A DNA stretch of 64,000 bases, from positions 296,476 through 360,475 of the forward strand of contig FNUU01000002.1 of the NCBI GenBank assembly GCA_900108205.1, given 5' to 3'. Position 1 is the first letter of the stretch. Each line of letters begins with the position of its first letter. The position numbers and the translations under genes were made by a program. This stretch comes from Eubacterium ruminantium. GTDB taxonomy: Bacteria > Bacillota > Clostridia > Lachnospirales > Lachnospiraceae. The notes under the pieces are model-generated. The model had not been told where the DNA came from and did not search any database. It saw only the letters and a list, made by a program, of their open reading frames with translations. Positions 37,019 through 45,415 of the stretch are shown in pieces.

Positions 37019-37090
37019 CGGTTTATACCGGTATGCGCAGTGCATCTGGATATATTGGTATGTGCAGTTCAACCGGTTATGCTGGTACTT
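37019..37090 (+). repeat. 27-bp imperfect tandem repeat, ~2.5 copies
   Basis: Units beginning GGTTTATACCGGTATG, GGATATATTGGTATG and GGTTATGCTGG, each followed by a GCAGT-like end. It lies in the rpiB-tsaC spacer, upstream of rpiB. No gene is needed to explain it. Confidence 0.6.
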
Positions 37091-37108
37091 AGTTAATAAT
37101 AACTTTTG

Positions 37109-37147
37109 AAGGATTATGAGATACGTTTTTTCTTCTCATAATGTCAT
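37109..37147 (+). repeat. Dispersed intergenic repeat, copy 5 (second module only)
   Basis: AAGGATTATGAGATACG, a T-rich loop and CTTCTCATAATG. It directly follows the 3' end of tsaC (- strand) and could act as its terminator: the stem is followed on the - strand by ATTCTTCC rather than a T run, so this is doubtful. Confidence 0.8.
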
Positions 37148-37153
37148 ATTTTA

Positions 37154-38209
37154 TTACACAAATATTACCTTCTGGCCTGCGGCTTTAAGAAGTCGGTTCA
37201 TTATGGCACCTCCGAGTTCTCCTCTGCTGAAGGACTCGCTGTAGATCACTTCGGCGCCGATCTCGTCGCACTCTCTGAGGGCACTGTAAAGATGCTTTGC
37301 GACCTCTTCGCCGGAAGCGGTTTCTCCCAGCAGGATTATATTTTCTGCATGGTAGTGCCTGCGGTTTTCAGCGGTGGTAAGAACTGCTGCCTTTTTGCCT
37401 TCGGCAGCTGCGTCCGTAATCAGACGGTTGATCGTTGAAATGACATTTCCTGTTACCAGCTGTGGAGAAAGTTCATCTTCAATTATGGTAAGACTGCCTT
37501 TTGGAGCATAATGAGTGTATTTCATTCCCGGGGCCTTCGGACGAAGATTTGGATCCGGCTTCATTATGGCAGGATCTATGGTGACTTTTCCGACTATTTC
37601 TTCAAAATCCTTCTTTGTGATAAATCCCGGTCTAAGTATTACCGGTACTTCGCCGGTTACATCTATTATAGAAGATTCTATGCCTATATCCACAGGACCG
37701 CCGTCAAGTATCATATCGATACGGCCTGTGAGATCCTCGGCAACATGCGCGGCAGTTGAAGGGGAAGGACGGCCGGAAGCGTTTGCGCTCGGAGCTGCAA
37801 TATAGACTCCGCTTTCTCTTATAAGCCTTGCTGCATCAGGGTGAGAAGGCATTCTTATAGCTACAGTATCCAATCCGCCGGTAGTTTCCTTCGGAACGAT
37901 ATCCTTCTTCTTGAAAATGATGGTCATCGGACCCGGCCAGAATCTGTCCATAAGGCGTTCTGCGATCGGCGGGATCTCGGCGGCAAGCTGTGCCACATCC
38001 GCTTTATCGGCTATATGAACGATCAGCGGATTGTCGGAAGGTCTGCCTTTTGCTTTATAAATCCTTTCGGAAGCAGAAGGGTCCAATGCATTTCCGCCCA
38101 GACCATAAACTGTTTCGGTTGGAAAGGCCACAAGACCACCCTTTTGAAGTATTTCCGACGCCACCTGAAAGGCATCATTTTCAGTTGTTTTTTTGATGAT
38201 AGTATTCAT
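37154..38209 (-). CDS. tsaC: Threonylcarbamoyl-AMP synthase, Sua5 type
   Basis: 351 residues: a YrdC-like domain (residues ~1-205, with the start motif GGLVAFPTETVYGLGGNAL and the KGRPSDNPL loop) and a C-terminal Sua5 domain (~225-351). It makes threonylcarbamoyl-AMP from Thr, bicarbonate and ATP for t6A37 of ANN-decoding tRNAs. TsaE, TsaB and TsaD, which complete the pathway, are encoded at 55.7-62.3 kb. The extra Sua5 domain distinguishes it from short E. coli TsaC. Confidence 0.93.
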   Translation of the reverse strand: MNTIIKKTTENDAFQVASEILQKGGLVAFPTETVYGLGGNALDPSASERIYKAKGRPSDNPLIVHIADKADVAQLAAEIPPIAERLMDRFWPGPMTIIFKKKDIVPKETTGGLDTVAIRMPSHPDAARLIRESGVYIAAPSANASGRPSPSTAAHVAEDLTGRIDMILDGGPVDIGIESSIIDVTGEVPVILRPGFITKKDFEEIVGKVTIDPAIMKPDPNLRPKAPGMKYTHYAPKGSLTIIEDELSPQLVTGNVISTINRLITDAAAEGKKAAVLTTAENRRHYHAENIILLGETASGEEVAKHLYSALRECDEIGAEVIYSESFSRGELGGAIMNRLLKAAGQKVIFV

Positions 38210-38328
38210 TTTTTATTACAACCTTTTCTAAAAGTGTTACAAAATTCATCTTACACTTTTCCGTAAAAAAAATAAAGCTGAAAATCAAAGAAAATTCAAA
38301 CTTTTTTGAAATTTTTTTATATATAAGG

Positions 38329-38357
38329 TTGACAATAATAAATGGCATTGCTATAAT
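38329..38357 (+). promoter_or_regulatory. Strong vegetative-type promoter of the NlpC/P60 gene
   Basis: Perfect TTGACA (38329-38334), 17-base spacer, perfect TATAAT (38352-38357); the start codon is ~90 bases downstream after AGGAGGA. Confidence 0.9.
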
Positions 38358-38446
38358 GAGCATGTAACAAATTGTAACAATTTCGTAATAAATAAAGACA
38401 AACGTAATAAATTGTTTTTGTATAGTTTTTAGGAGGAACACTTGTG

Positions 38447-40009
38447 ATGTTCAAACCATCGAAGAAGATTGCTGCTCTTGTCATTTCCTCAAGTCTTATG
38501 ATCTCCTGTCTGGCAGTAAGCGCAGAAGAGAAGAAGGAAGTATATGACCAGTCCAATGTTGGAATCTCGGCAGCAGTTGACAGATATGTAGCTTCTTCAT
38601 CTCAGGCGGATCTCGAGAAATCAGCCAAGGTAAAGGCAGCAGAGCTTGAGAAGAATGCTAAGGACACAGATACTAAGAAATCAGCAAATAAATCAGCAAA
38701 AGCTGACAGTTCTGCAAAATATCCACAATTTGCAGGTAAGGCACTTGTAATATCAGAGGATGCAGTTAATATCAGAGAAAAAGCTTCTAAAGAATCAGAA
38801 GCAGTCGGATATCTTGGATACGGATATGTTTGTACAGTTATAGAGAATGACAAAGAATGGACTAAGATTGAATTTGGCGATTGCGGCGGATATGTAAAAA
38901 CAGAATTTCTCAAGTTTGGAGATGCTGCCGGAGCATGGGCAGAGAAGAATCTCAGAAAGATTGCCACAGTTAAGGTATCCACATTAAGAGTAAGAGCAGA
39001 AGCCAGTCTTTCAGCAGAGGTAATGACACTTATCCCTGAAGGAGGAGTTTATACAGTACTTGAAGAAGGAAAAGAATGGACAAAGATTTCCATAGACACT
39101 GATGAGGGATATGTAAGCAGTGAATATGTGGATGTTTCCTTCGAGGCTACAGAGGGTTGTTACTTTGTAGATTCTGATACACTTGAATATGATCCTTCAG
39201 AAACAGAGGATTCTTCGCCGGAGGCTTCAAAGTCAGCAGACAGTGAAGTATATGGCAATTCAAATGAGGAAGATACAGAAGAGGATGAGTCATATTATTC
39301 GGATGAAGATACTGATGACGATGACTCAGACAGTGATTCATCAGACGATGATGATGCATACTACTCAGATGATGATTCATCAGACGATGATGATGCATAC
39401 TACTCAGATGATGATTCGTCAGACGATGATTCATACTACTCAAATGATGATTCATCAGACGATGACGATTCATACTACTCAAATGATGATTCATCAGATG
39501 ACGACGATTCGTACTACTCAAATGATGATGAAGAAACCACAGAGGAATATACTGAAGAAGAAACAACGACAGAAGAAGAGTATTATACTGAGGAAGAGAC
39601 AACCGAAGAGGATACTGAGGAGGAATATACCTCAGATGGCAGCGTAACACAGTTAAAGCTTGATCTTGTTAATTACGCACTTCAGTTTGTTGGTAATCCA
39701 TATGTATATGGCGGTACAGATCTTGTAAACGGATGTGACTGCTCAGGATTCACATATTCAGTATTTGCACACTTTGGATATGGCCTCTGGAGAGGTGCTG
39801 AGGATCAGGTTTTCAACGGAAGACAGATTCCTATCTCAGAAGTTGAGCCTGGAGATCTTCTCTTCTACGGAAGCATTGATGATATCGGACATGTAGTTAT
39901 CTATATCGGAAACGGTTATGTAGTACATGCAAGTTCTCCGGAAGTAGGTATCATAATATCACCAATGGACTACAGAACACCTGTAGCTGCAACAAGAGTA
40001 ATTGAATAA
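38447..40009 (+). CDS. Secreted SH3 and NlpC/P60 peptidoglycan hydrolase with acidic repeat linker
   Basis: 520 residues. Signal peptide ~1-27 (ends AVSAEE). Two bacterial SH3 domains, ~95-155 (ALVISEDAVNIREKASKESE) and ~165-225 (VSTLRVRAEASLSAEV). Residues ~240-395 are an extremely acidic linker with five 12-13-residue repeats of the type DDSSDDDDSYYSN. The C-terminal NlpC/P60 domain (~400-520) has Cys in NGCDCSGFTYS and His in GHVVIYIG and VVHASSPE. It likely cleaves stem peptides in the wall. ATG 38447 is preferred over the overlapping GTG at 38444, AGGAGGA being 9 bases upstream. Confidence 0.92.
   Translation: MFKPSKKIAALVISSSLMISCLAVSAEEKKEVYDQSNVGISAAVDRYVASSSQADLEKSAKVKAAELEKNAKDTDTKKSANKSAKADSSAKYPQFAGKALVISEDAVNIREKASKESEAVGYLGYGYVCTVIENDKEWTKIEFGDCGGYVKTEFLKFGDAAGAWAEKNLRKIATVKVSTLRVRAEASLSAEVMTLIPEGGVYTVLEEGKEWTKISIDTDEGYVSSEYVDVSFEATEGCYFVDSDTLEYDPSETEDSSPEASKSADSEVYGNSNEEDTEEDESYYSDEDTDDDDSDSDSSDDDDAYYSDDDSSDDDDAYYSDDDSSDDDSYYSNDDSSDDDDSYYSNDDSSDDDDSYYSNDDEETTEEYTEEETTTEEEYYTEEETTEEDTEEEYTSDGSVTQLKLDLVNYALQFVGNPYVYGGTDLVNGCDCSGFTYSVFAHFGYGLWRGAEDQVFNGRQIPISEVEPGDLLFYGSIDDIGHVVIYIGNGYVVHASSPEVGIIISPMDYRTPVAATRVIE
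39330..39530 (+). repeat. 36-39-bp coding tandem repeats in the NlpC/P60 linker (about 5 copies)
   Basis: Each unit contains GATGATTCATCAGACGATG-type sequence ending TACTACTCA. The copies are close at DNA level, so slippage may vary linker length. Confidence 0.8.
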
Positions 40010-40039
40010 TTTTTTTCACAAGAATTACAATAAATTCAG

Positions 40040-40075
40040 AAGCCGGTCTAAGAGCGTAACGACCGGCTTCTTTTC
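40040..40075 (+). terminator. Rho-independent terminator of the NlpC/P60 gene
   Basis: AAGCCGGTC (40040-40048) pairs with GACCGGCTT (40061-40069), then a T-rich tract. Confidence 0.9.
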
Positions 40076-40207
40076 TGTCACACAGGATTATGAATAACTA
40101 TACCCGATAAGCTGCCTGCTTTTCAAATAGTACAGCGCCATAAGCTGCAGAATAGTCAGGAAAAAACTATGTTTAGCGAGGAATATAAAGACATGTTTAT
40201 ACGTGGG

Positions 40208-40393
40208 TGTTGATAACATTGCAGTCTGACAATTTATAAAAATACCGCATTTGTGCAATGTGCACAATAGAATGGCTGTTTGGTTAACTATAATATATAT
40301 GCAAAATTTCAAATGTTGAAAATTATTGTTGATAAGTATATTGAAAAACTGTAATTTGGCAAACTATAAACAAAGTTATCAACATTATCAACA
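40208..40393. other. Cluster of four DnaA-box-like 9-mers
   Basis: TTATCAACA, one mismatch from the DnaA box TTATCCACA, occurs at 40376-40384 and 40385-40393 head to tail, and in reverse (TGTTGATAA) at 40208-40216 and 40327-40335. It lies in the AT-rich ~750-base spacer before hpf, which holds no gene. Binding is not demonstrated and A+T richness raises the chance rate. Confidence 0.4.
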
Positions 40394-40574
40394 ATTAACT
40401 GTGATTAACATAAAATTCATGCATAATAATTGTTTAAATGCATAATTTGTTGATTGTTCCGAATTTGTATAAAATGACGAAGGCTTTTTATGCAAAAAAG
40501 GGCAAAAAAAAATAAAAAATCGTATAATTGTCTGACTTTAGCCTGCATTTTGCCTCTTATTTGGCATAAAAATA

Positions 40575-40603
40575 TTGCTTCAAATTCTACCCTATGTTAT
40601 AAT
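40575..40603 (+). promoter_or_regulatory. Promoter of the hpf leader
   Basis: TTGCTT (40575-40580), 17-base spacer, TATAAT (40598-40603). Transcription would start near 40610, giving a ~230-base leader. Confidence 0.65.
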
Positions 40604-40609
40604 TATGGC

Positions 40610-40825
40610 ATGGGAAGATCCCACTTTTAGCATATAGGTATATGGCCTGCAGATGGTTATATTTAAGTGCCTGAGGATCGTATATCAATATGTGAAAAGG
40701 GACGTAAAGCGCGTCCGGTGGCATTTCTTTGACGGGCTGAATATGACACCACCGGTTGACTTTTTTGGCGAGAAGCCAGCAGGTCTCGGGGCAGGTCCTT
40801 CGGAGAGATGTAATAAAGGCGAGAA
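40610..40825 (+). ncRNA. Structured leader upstream of hpf, candidate raiA-motif RNA
   Basis: The leader holds stacked short stems: GGACG (40700-40704)/CGTCC (40712-40716); GGTGG (40717-40721)/CCACC (40749-40753); TGGC (40766-40769)/GCCA (40775-40778) with a GAGAA loop; and TCC-TTC-GGA near 40800. Established knowledge: a conserved non-coding RNA, the raiA motif, lies upstream of raiA/hpf genes in many Firmicutes and Actinobacteria. Position and size fit. I matched it by context and local pairing, not by a covariance model. Confidence 0.5.
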
Positions 40826-40837
40826 GGAGTGAGACAT

Positions 40838-41371
40838 ATGAATTACATTATCAGCGGCAAAAACATTGATGTAACAGATGGATTAAGGGAGGCCATCTAC
40901 GATAAACTTGGAAGACTTGAGAAATTCTTTAACGAGGATACTAATGTTCAGGTTACATTTTCAGTAGAAAAGGAGAGACAGAAGATAGAAGTTACCATTC
41001 CTATGAAGGGACACATCATCAGAGCTGAGCAGGTCAGCGATGATATGTATGTTTCAATAGATATGGTAGTTGAGATAATTGAACGTCAGGTTACAAGATA
41101 TAAGAAGAAGATTATTGATAAGGAGCAGGATGCGGCTTACTTTAATGACAGATTCTTAGAGGATGAGTCAGAGGCAGCTGATGAGGATGAGATCAAGATC
41201 ATCAGAAGCAAGAGATTCGCAGTTAAGCCGATGTATCCGGAAGATGCATGCATCCAGATGGAACTTCTCGGACATAACTTCTATGTATTCAGAAATGCTG
41301 AAACAGATGAAGTAAATGTTGTATATAAGAGAAAAGGCAGCACTTACGGACTTATAGAGCCTGAGTTCTAA
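40838..41371 (+). CDS. hpf: Ribosome hibernation promoting factor, long form
   Basis: 177 residues. N-terminal S30AE fold (MNYIISGKNIDVTDGLREAI...) that occupies the decoding centre of idle ribosomes, an acidic linker (~110-120), and the C-terminal dimerisation domain (~122-177; KRFAVKPMYPEDACIQMEL, EVNVVYKRKGSTYGLIEP) that makes 100S dimers. ATG 40838 is chosen because AAGGAG lies 8 bases upstream; a GTG at 40829 would overlap that site. Expression is probably shaped by the structured leader. Confidence 0.95.
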   Translation: MNYIISGKNIDVTDGLREAIYDKLGRLEKFFNEDTNVQVTFSVEKERQKIEVTIPMKGHIIRAEQVSDDMYVSIDMVVEIIERQVTRYKKKIIDKEQDAAYFNDRFLEDESEAADEDEIKIIRSKRFAVKPMYPEDACIQMELLGHNFYVFRNAETDEVNVVYKRKGSTYGLIEPEF

Positions 41372-41416
41372 ATAAAACGGATAAGATTCATTACATAAAT
41401 GTGAATATAAATACAT

Positions 41417-41460
41417 AAAAAATTGTCCCCCGGAAGAATTACTTCCGGGGGATATTTCGT
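41417..41460. terminator. Terminator downstream of hpf
   Basis: Stem TCCCCCGGAAG (41426-41436) and CTTCCGGGGGA (41442-41452), perfect 11 bp, followed by TATTTCG on the + strand and, on the - strand, by AATTTTTT. It probably serves both hpf and the convergent permease gene. Confidence 0.85.
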
Positions 41461-41611
41461 TAATTGTTTCGTTTGATTATTTTATTTTACTATTTCATCG
41501 AATCGTGTAATTATATTTTTTCATTGTATTTTTCATTGAATTGTTTGATTGTATTTTTTCAGTGAATCATCTGATTGCTTTTTTCGTTGATTTACTTTGA
41601 ATTATTTTTTC
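41459..41611. repeat. T-rich 25-26-bp tandem array (six units including partials)
   Basis: Units end in a TTTTTTC-type tract: 41471-41496, 41497-41522, 41535-41560, 41561-41585 and 41586-41611, with 12-base half units at 41459-41470 and 41523-41534. A typical unit begins ATTGAATTGTTTGATTG. The array covers the permease stop codon and its 3' flank. Spacing and sequence are unlike CRISPR: no separate spacers. Confidence 0.7.
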
Positions 41612-42846
41612 TTCTCTTTATTTTTGCGTCCAATCTTAATCTCTTTACTGAGAACACTTTCCTGTTCTTCCGCAGGCGGGGCCAGCATATATTTATCGGA
41701 AGGAACAGCTTTTTCGTTGAGCTTCTTTGCAACATGCTCTCTGAAGAGGGCATATATTACAGAAGAGATAGGGATCAGAACCAGCATGCCCGGAAGACCG
41801 AACAGGCTTCCGCCAACGGTTACCGACATAAGTACCCACATCCCCGGAAGACCAACGCTGCTTCCTACTATATGAGGATATACAAGGTTCGCATCAACCT
41901 GCTGAAGTATTGTAAACAGTATTGCAAAGATAACAGCTTTGATAGGCGAAACCAGAAGTATCAGTATAAATCCGATGCCGAGTCCGATAAAGGCTCCGAG
42001 TATCGGTATGAGGGCAAGAAGCATTATCATTATTCCGATAAGAAGTACATAAGGCATTCCTGCAATCGAAAGAACTATAATGAATTCACATCCCAGCATG
42101 AAGGCATCCAGACACTGTCCAGAAATGAAGTTGCTGAAGGTTCTGTTTGCAAGGCGGAGAGTTCCGAGCAGTTTGTCTGCTTTCTCAACTGAAAGGAGAC
42201 TGTAAATGATCTGTCTTCCCTGGCGGCTGAGTCTTTCCTTGCTGCTGATTATATATAATGAAAAGATAAAGCTGATAAGGAATGAGGTTACGCTTGTAAC
42301 GATACCTGTGATGATACCGAAGCTGTTGCTGATAATGGATGCGCCTTTGCTCTGCAGATAATCCAATGCAGGCTCCAGAGTTTTTTCCCAGTTCTTTGTA
42401 TACTCAGCGATTTTATTTGAAACCTCAGGATATTTCCTGGTGACTTTTATCAGCCAGGTGGATATGTTCTCAATTCCTTCAGGTATCTGTTTTGCAAGTG
42501 AAACTATAGTTCTTGAAAGTTCCGGAACAATAAGCAGGATGATAAGAACAACAATCACTATTGCCAGTGTGATAACAATGACCATCGAAAGTGCTCTTCT
42601 TCGGCCGTGCCATTTTTCATTCTGGTATTTTTCCTTTTTAAACAGATGTTTTTCGAGTTTGCTGATAGGAACGTTCAGTATAAATGCTATGGCAGCGCCG
42701 AGTATAAATGGAGAAAAAATGCTGACTGCATTACTGAAAACGTCTGCCATATCCGACAGATTACTTAGTATAAGATATAGTATTATAAGTACGGCGCCCG
42801 TAAATATACGCTTCCGTACTGCTTCGTCTTTCCAATATTCCTTCAT
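41602..42846 (-). CDS. AI-2E family transporter (PerM/YdiK-like permease)
   Basis: 414 residues with about eight membrane segments: two near the N-terminus (~20-70), a periplasmic-type helical stretch (~130-200), and clusters at ~210-240 and ~270-360. Family landmarks are the NLVYPHIVGSSVGLPG block and the terminal LFGLPGMLVLIP region. Members include exporters of AI-2 and Na+/H+ antiporters; the substrate here is unknown. The start is set at 42846 because AAGGA precedes that ATG; an upstream TTG extends the frame by 14 codons. The C-terminal Lys-rich end runs into the T-rich tandem array. Confidence 0.9.
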   Translation of the reverse strand: MKEYWKDEAVRKRIFTGAVLIILYLILSNLSDMADVFSNAVSIFSPFILGAAIAFILNVPISKLEKHLFKKEKYQNEKWHGRRRALSMVIVITLAIVIVVLIILLIVPELSRTIVSLAKQIPEGIENISTWLIKVTRKYPEVSNKIAEYTKNWEKTLEPALDYLQSKGASIISNSFGIITGIVTSVTSFLISFIFSLYIISSKERLSRQGRQIIYSLLSVEKADKLLGTLRLANRTFSNFISGQCLDAFMLGCEFIIVLSIAGMPYVLLIGIMIMLLALIPILGAFIGLGIGFILILLVSPIKAVIFAILFTILQQVDANLVYPHIVGSSVGLPGMWVLMSVTVGGSLFGLPGMLVLIPISSVIYALFREHVAKKLNEKAVPSDKYMLAPPAEEQESVLSKEIKIGRKNKEKKK

Positions 42847-43160
42847 GTTGTCCTTCTTTCCGCGGGAAACTGTAAGAATAAGATTCAAAAGTCAAAATGC
42901 GAATTAAACTGTTTTTGACAGTATAGATATATTTACAGTTTTTACCCCTGCTTTGATAAAATGACAACAGGACCTGCAGATCATTATTTTATCAATATGA
43001 ACGATGAAAATGACCTTTTAACCCCTGTATCATGAAATTAATATAGTTTACATTAACATAAAATGCAAGAATTATGTTACGCTTTTGTTGCGCTTTATGT
43101 GTTATATTGTTCATACTAGAATAAAATCAGTGTGGATGGGTGGAATTACATATTAAAAGG

Positions 43161-43188
43161 TTGACATTCCTGCAATAAGATGTAATTA
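43161..43188 (+). promoter_or_regulatory. Candidate promoter of the secreted protein at 43378
   Basis: TTGACA (43161-43166), 16-base spacer, TAATTA (43183-43188). It lies ~190 bases before the start codon, with repeat copy 6 in the leader. The remaining ~490-base spacer shows nothing else I recognise. Confidence 0.5.
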
Positions 43189-43241
43189 ATATGATAAAAG
43201 GATCGGCAGGCTGGGAATGTTAAGACAGCGTACGGGATACG

Positions 43242-43290
43242 CATTATGAGAAGCAAAACCCATATCTCAAAATCCTGCGGAACTAAAGTG
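43242..43290 (-). repeat. Dispersed intergenic repeat, copy 6 (- orientation)
   Basis: On the + strand ATTATGAGAAGC, a short loop, ATATCTCAAAATCCTGCGG and AACTAAAGTG: the reverse complement of the repeat with a decayed first module. It sits between divergent genes, in the leader of the secreted protein. Confidence 0.8.
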
Positions 43291-43377
43291 TAAATGTCAG
43301 CCGGTGTGTAATATAGATTTTGGTGTCATCAGCATTGAACGTCGATAAGTTATCAGTCTATTAAAAGAGGTTGTTAT

Positions 43378-45324
43378 ATGAGAAAAGGAATCAGAAAAAA
43401 AATCAGTAAAAAATTATTTGCGGCTTTTTCGGCTGCATTATTTACCGTGGCAGCCCTGGGATCGGGAGCGGGAACTGTTTATGCAGATCCGACGACAGAA
43501 ACGGCAACTTCCGGTGGTTCTTCATCAGGCACTGAGACAACAGAGGAAGGCAAGGTAGAGACCAAGATCCTGAATGATGATCATGGACGTATATCTTTCT
43601 GGGAATGGGAAAGACTGGATGAGACTAATATGGAAGCCTTATTCGGTGACGGTAAATTTCATCCGTGTATGTTTCAATATGATGAGACATTACGTTATTT
43701 AGAGGGCGGAACATCGATCAGGCCAATGTTCGTTTCCACATATGCTGATAACGAGCATATATATCTTCCACGTGAACCGGTTAATGCCGGATGGTATGAT
43801 CACTTTGACAGGCTTGTTGATGTGGCAGGCGATCAGTATACTGAAATGATAAACAGGCTGTTTGGTACAAATGTTCCATATCATGGTGATCCGTTTTATT
43901 ATGCATTTGACCAGTATGAAAACTTTTTTATAAAGATGGATAAAGACGGAATGGCAAATGATACCATGAAAGGTATATCAGACTGGATATATGATGAAGA
44001 TGGTAAATTGAAGAAGAAATTCTATACCACAGGCGGATGTATGGGCGTCCTTCATGTTAAGGCCAAGGAGATGAGTAATGGAAATATTTATGAAGCTCAG
44101 ATAGGTATTACAGACGGAAGCGCCAAGGGAAATCCTGCGGACATGTCTTATCTCGGAATGGGTGAGAGAGGAACCACCGATCATATTTATCTTATGTATA
44201 ACAAAAGTAGCGGTGAAAAGGAATCAGTTCTCCAGCTTACAAATTCATACAATTTTGTAGATAATCTTGATGAAGTAAAATATTCGGGACATAAATTACA
44301 GATCCTTCAGACAGGCGCGAATGCAAATGATTATACATATAATATTAAGGGCAGCTACAGTAATGGAAATCGTGTTGCAACCCTTGGTATCATGAACGGA
44401 TGGATGATACCGGTAGATCAGTCTTATACATATATGCCAAAAGCTTCGTATAGAAACCAATTTGAGGAAATCTGCGCGACCAGATTCAGGGTGTGGGTAG
44501 GAACTCAGCATGTATTTGCATCTATCAAGGGCGAAGGCGGAGATGAGGAAACCGGAGTCGGAGGAGTTACTTCCATAGATGAAGGTTCTATGCTTATAGT
44601 CGGAGATGCGACATATACAGATCAGAATGGAAAACCGGCACAGGCAGAAGGAGTTCTTCTTCCGGAAGGATCAAAGATAGTTATCGAAAAAGGCGGCGTG
44701 CTTGCCATTGAAGGAAATTTCATAAATAAAGGTAAGATCGTAAATAATGGTGGAGTTATCCTTGTGAAAGACGGAGGCTGTATCTCTCCATATATGGATA
44801 CTGATGAAGGAACCATAACCATGAATGGCGGGGATATGATAATTATGCCGGGAGGCAAGGTTTATGCCATGGCGCAGAAGGGACAGTATCTGTCAAACTG
44901 GAAAGGCCAGAGAGCAAGTTATACTGATACCACATACTATCAGGATTATATAACCCTTGCGGATTGTTCGAATATCATTAATTATGGAACGGTAGTTGCA
45001 ACAAGAGCAACTGTATCCAAGGACAGTAAGATTGAGAACAGAAGGGGCGGAACCGCTATATTTGGAGCAGCTGTAACCGACAGCTCTATATTACTTTGGA
45101 AGTTCAAGATAGGACTCAAAGATAAGAAAACAAGTTATGGCTTATCCTGCGATAAGGAAGGAGTAATAGATGTTGATATGGCACTGAAAGGCGGCGGATT
45201 GTTTGCGCCGATGTGTTATTGGGACGGGCAGCCTTCTGATAATAAGGGCAGCCTGGTAAATAATCAAGGTGGACTGTGGGCTTCAACCCAGATATGCATT
45301 GAGACTAAGAATATTGAATACTAA
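43378..45324 (+). CDS. Secreted protein of unknown function
   Basis: 648 residues. Signal peptide ~1-37 (ends TVYADPT), then a Thr/Ser/Gly-rich stretch to ~58. A middle region (~60-395) contains aromatic motifs such as GRISFWEWERLDE and a segment VWVGTQHVFASIKGEG. Residues ~400-530 look like short beta-helix turns (GSKIVIEKGGVLAIEGNFIN, KGKIVNNGGVILVKDGG). No sorting signal, membrane anchor or catalytic signature was seen, so it is probably released or non-covalently bound. I do not recognise the family. A ribosome-binding site AGAGG precedes the ATG. Confidence 0.75.
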   Translation: MRKGIRKKISKKLFAAFSAALFTVAALGSGAGTVYADPTTETATSGGSSSGTETTEEGKVETKILNDDHGRISFWEWERLDETNMEALFGDGKFHPCMFQYDETLRYLEGGTSIRPMFVSTYADNEHIYLPREPVNAGWYDHFDRLVDVAGDQYTEMINRLFGTNVPYHGDPFYYAFDQYENFFIKMDKDGMANDTMKGISDWIYDEDGKLKKKFYTTGGCMGVLHVKAKEMSNGNIYEAQIGITDGSAKGNPADMSYLGMGERGTTDHIYLMYNKSSGEKESVLQLTNSYNFVDNLDEVKYSGHKLQILQTGANANDYTYNIKGSYSNGNRVATLGIMNGWMIPVDQSYTYMPKASYRNQFEEICATRFRVWVGTQHVFASIKGEGGDEETGVGGVTSIDEGSMLIVGDATYTDQNGKPAQAEGVLLPEGSKIVIEKGGVLAIEGNFINKGKIVNNGGVILVKDGGCISPYMDTDEGTITMNGGDMIIMPGGKVYAMAQKGQYLSNWKGQRASYTDTTYYQDYITLADCSNIINYGTVVATRATVSKDSKIENRRGGTAIFGAAVTDSSILLWKFKIGLKDKKTSYGLSCDKEGVIDVDMALKGGGLFAPMCYWDGQPSDNKGSLVNNQGGLWASTQICIETKNIEY

Positions 45325-45333
45325 AATGAAAAG

Positions 45334-45368
45334 AACAGTCGGCGAATATGTTCACCGGCTGTTTTTTT
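45334..45368 (+). terminator. Rho-independent terminator of the secreted protein gene
   Basis: AACAGTCGG (45334-45342) pairs with CCGGCTGTT (45355-45363), followed by a T run to 45368. Confidence 0.9.
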
Positions 45369-45404
45369 ATATAATAGGAAACTGCGTTTTCTATTATATA
45401 AAAA
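45364..45404. repeat. Very strong AT palindrome in the secA upstream region
   Basis: TTTTTATATAATAG (45364-45377) is exactly repeated in reverse complement at 45391-45404; pairing continues inwards to leave a 3-base loop, a stem of about 19 bp. It starts within the T run of the preceding terminator. Confidence 0.75.
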
Positions 45405-45415
45405 CGCTCCGCTAA

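Noticed and set aside
36883..37092. Small reading frame encoding a 9-residue repeat (27-bp tandem repeat)
   Set aside because: It overlaps the rpiB 5' end antisense, lacks a start signal, and the repeat is only 2.5 imperfect copies.
40690..40760. Resemblance of GGGACGTAAAGC to part of the cyclic-di-GMP-I riboswitch
   Set aside because: The GGCAAACC element and the tetraloop-receptor arrangement of that riboswitch are absent, and the context (hpf) fits raiA-motif RNA better.
41575..42192. 205-residue reading frame on the + strand
   Set aside because: It lies wholly antisense to the AI-2E permease gene, has no ribosome-binding site and no family signature.
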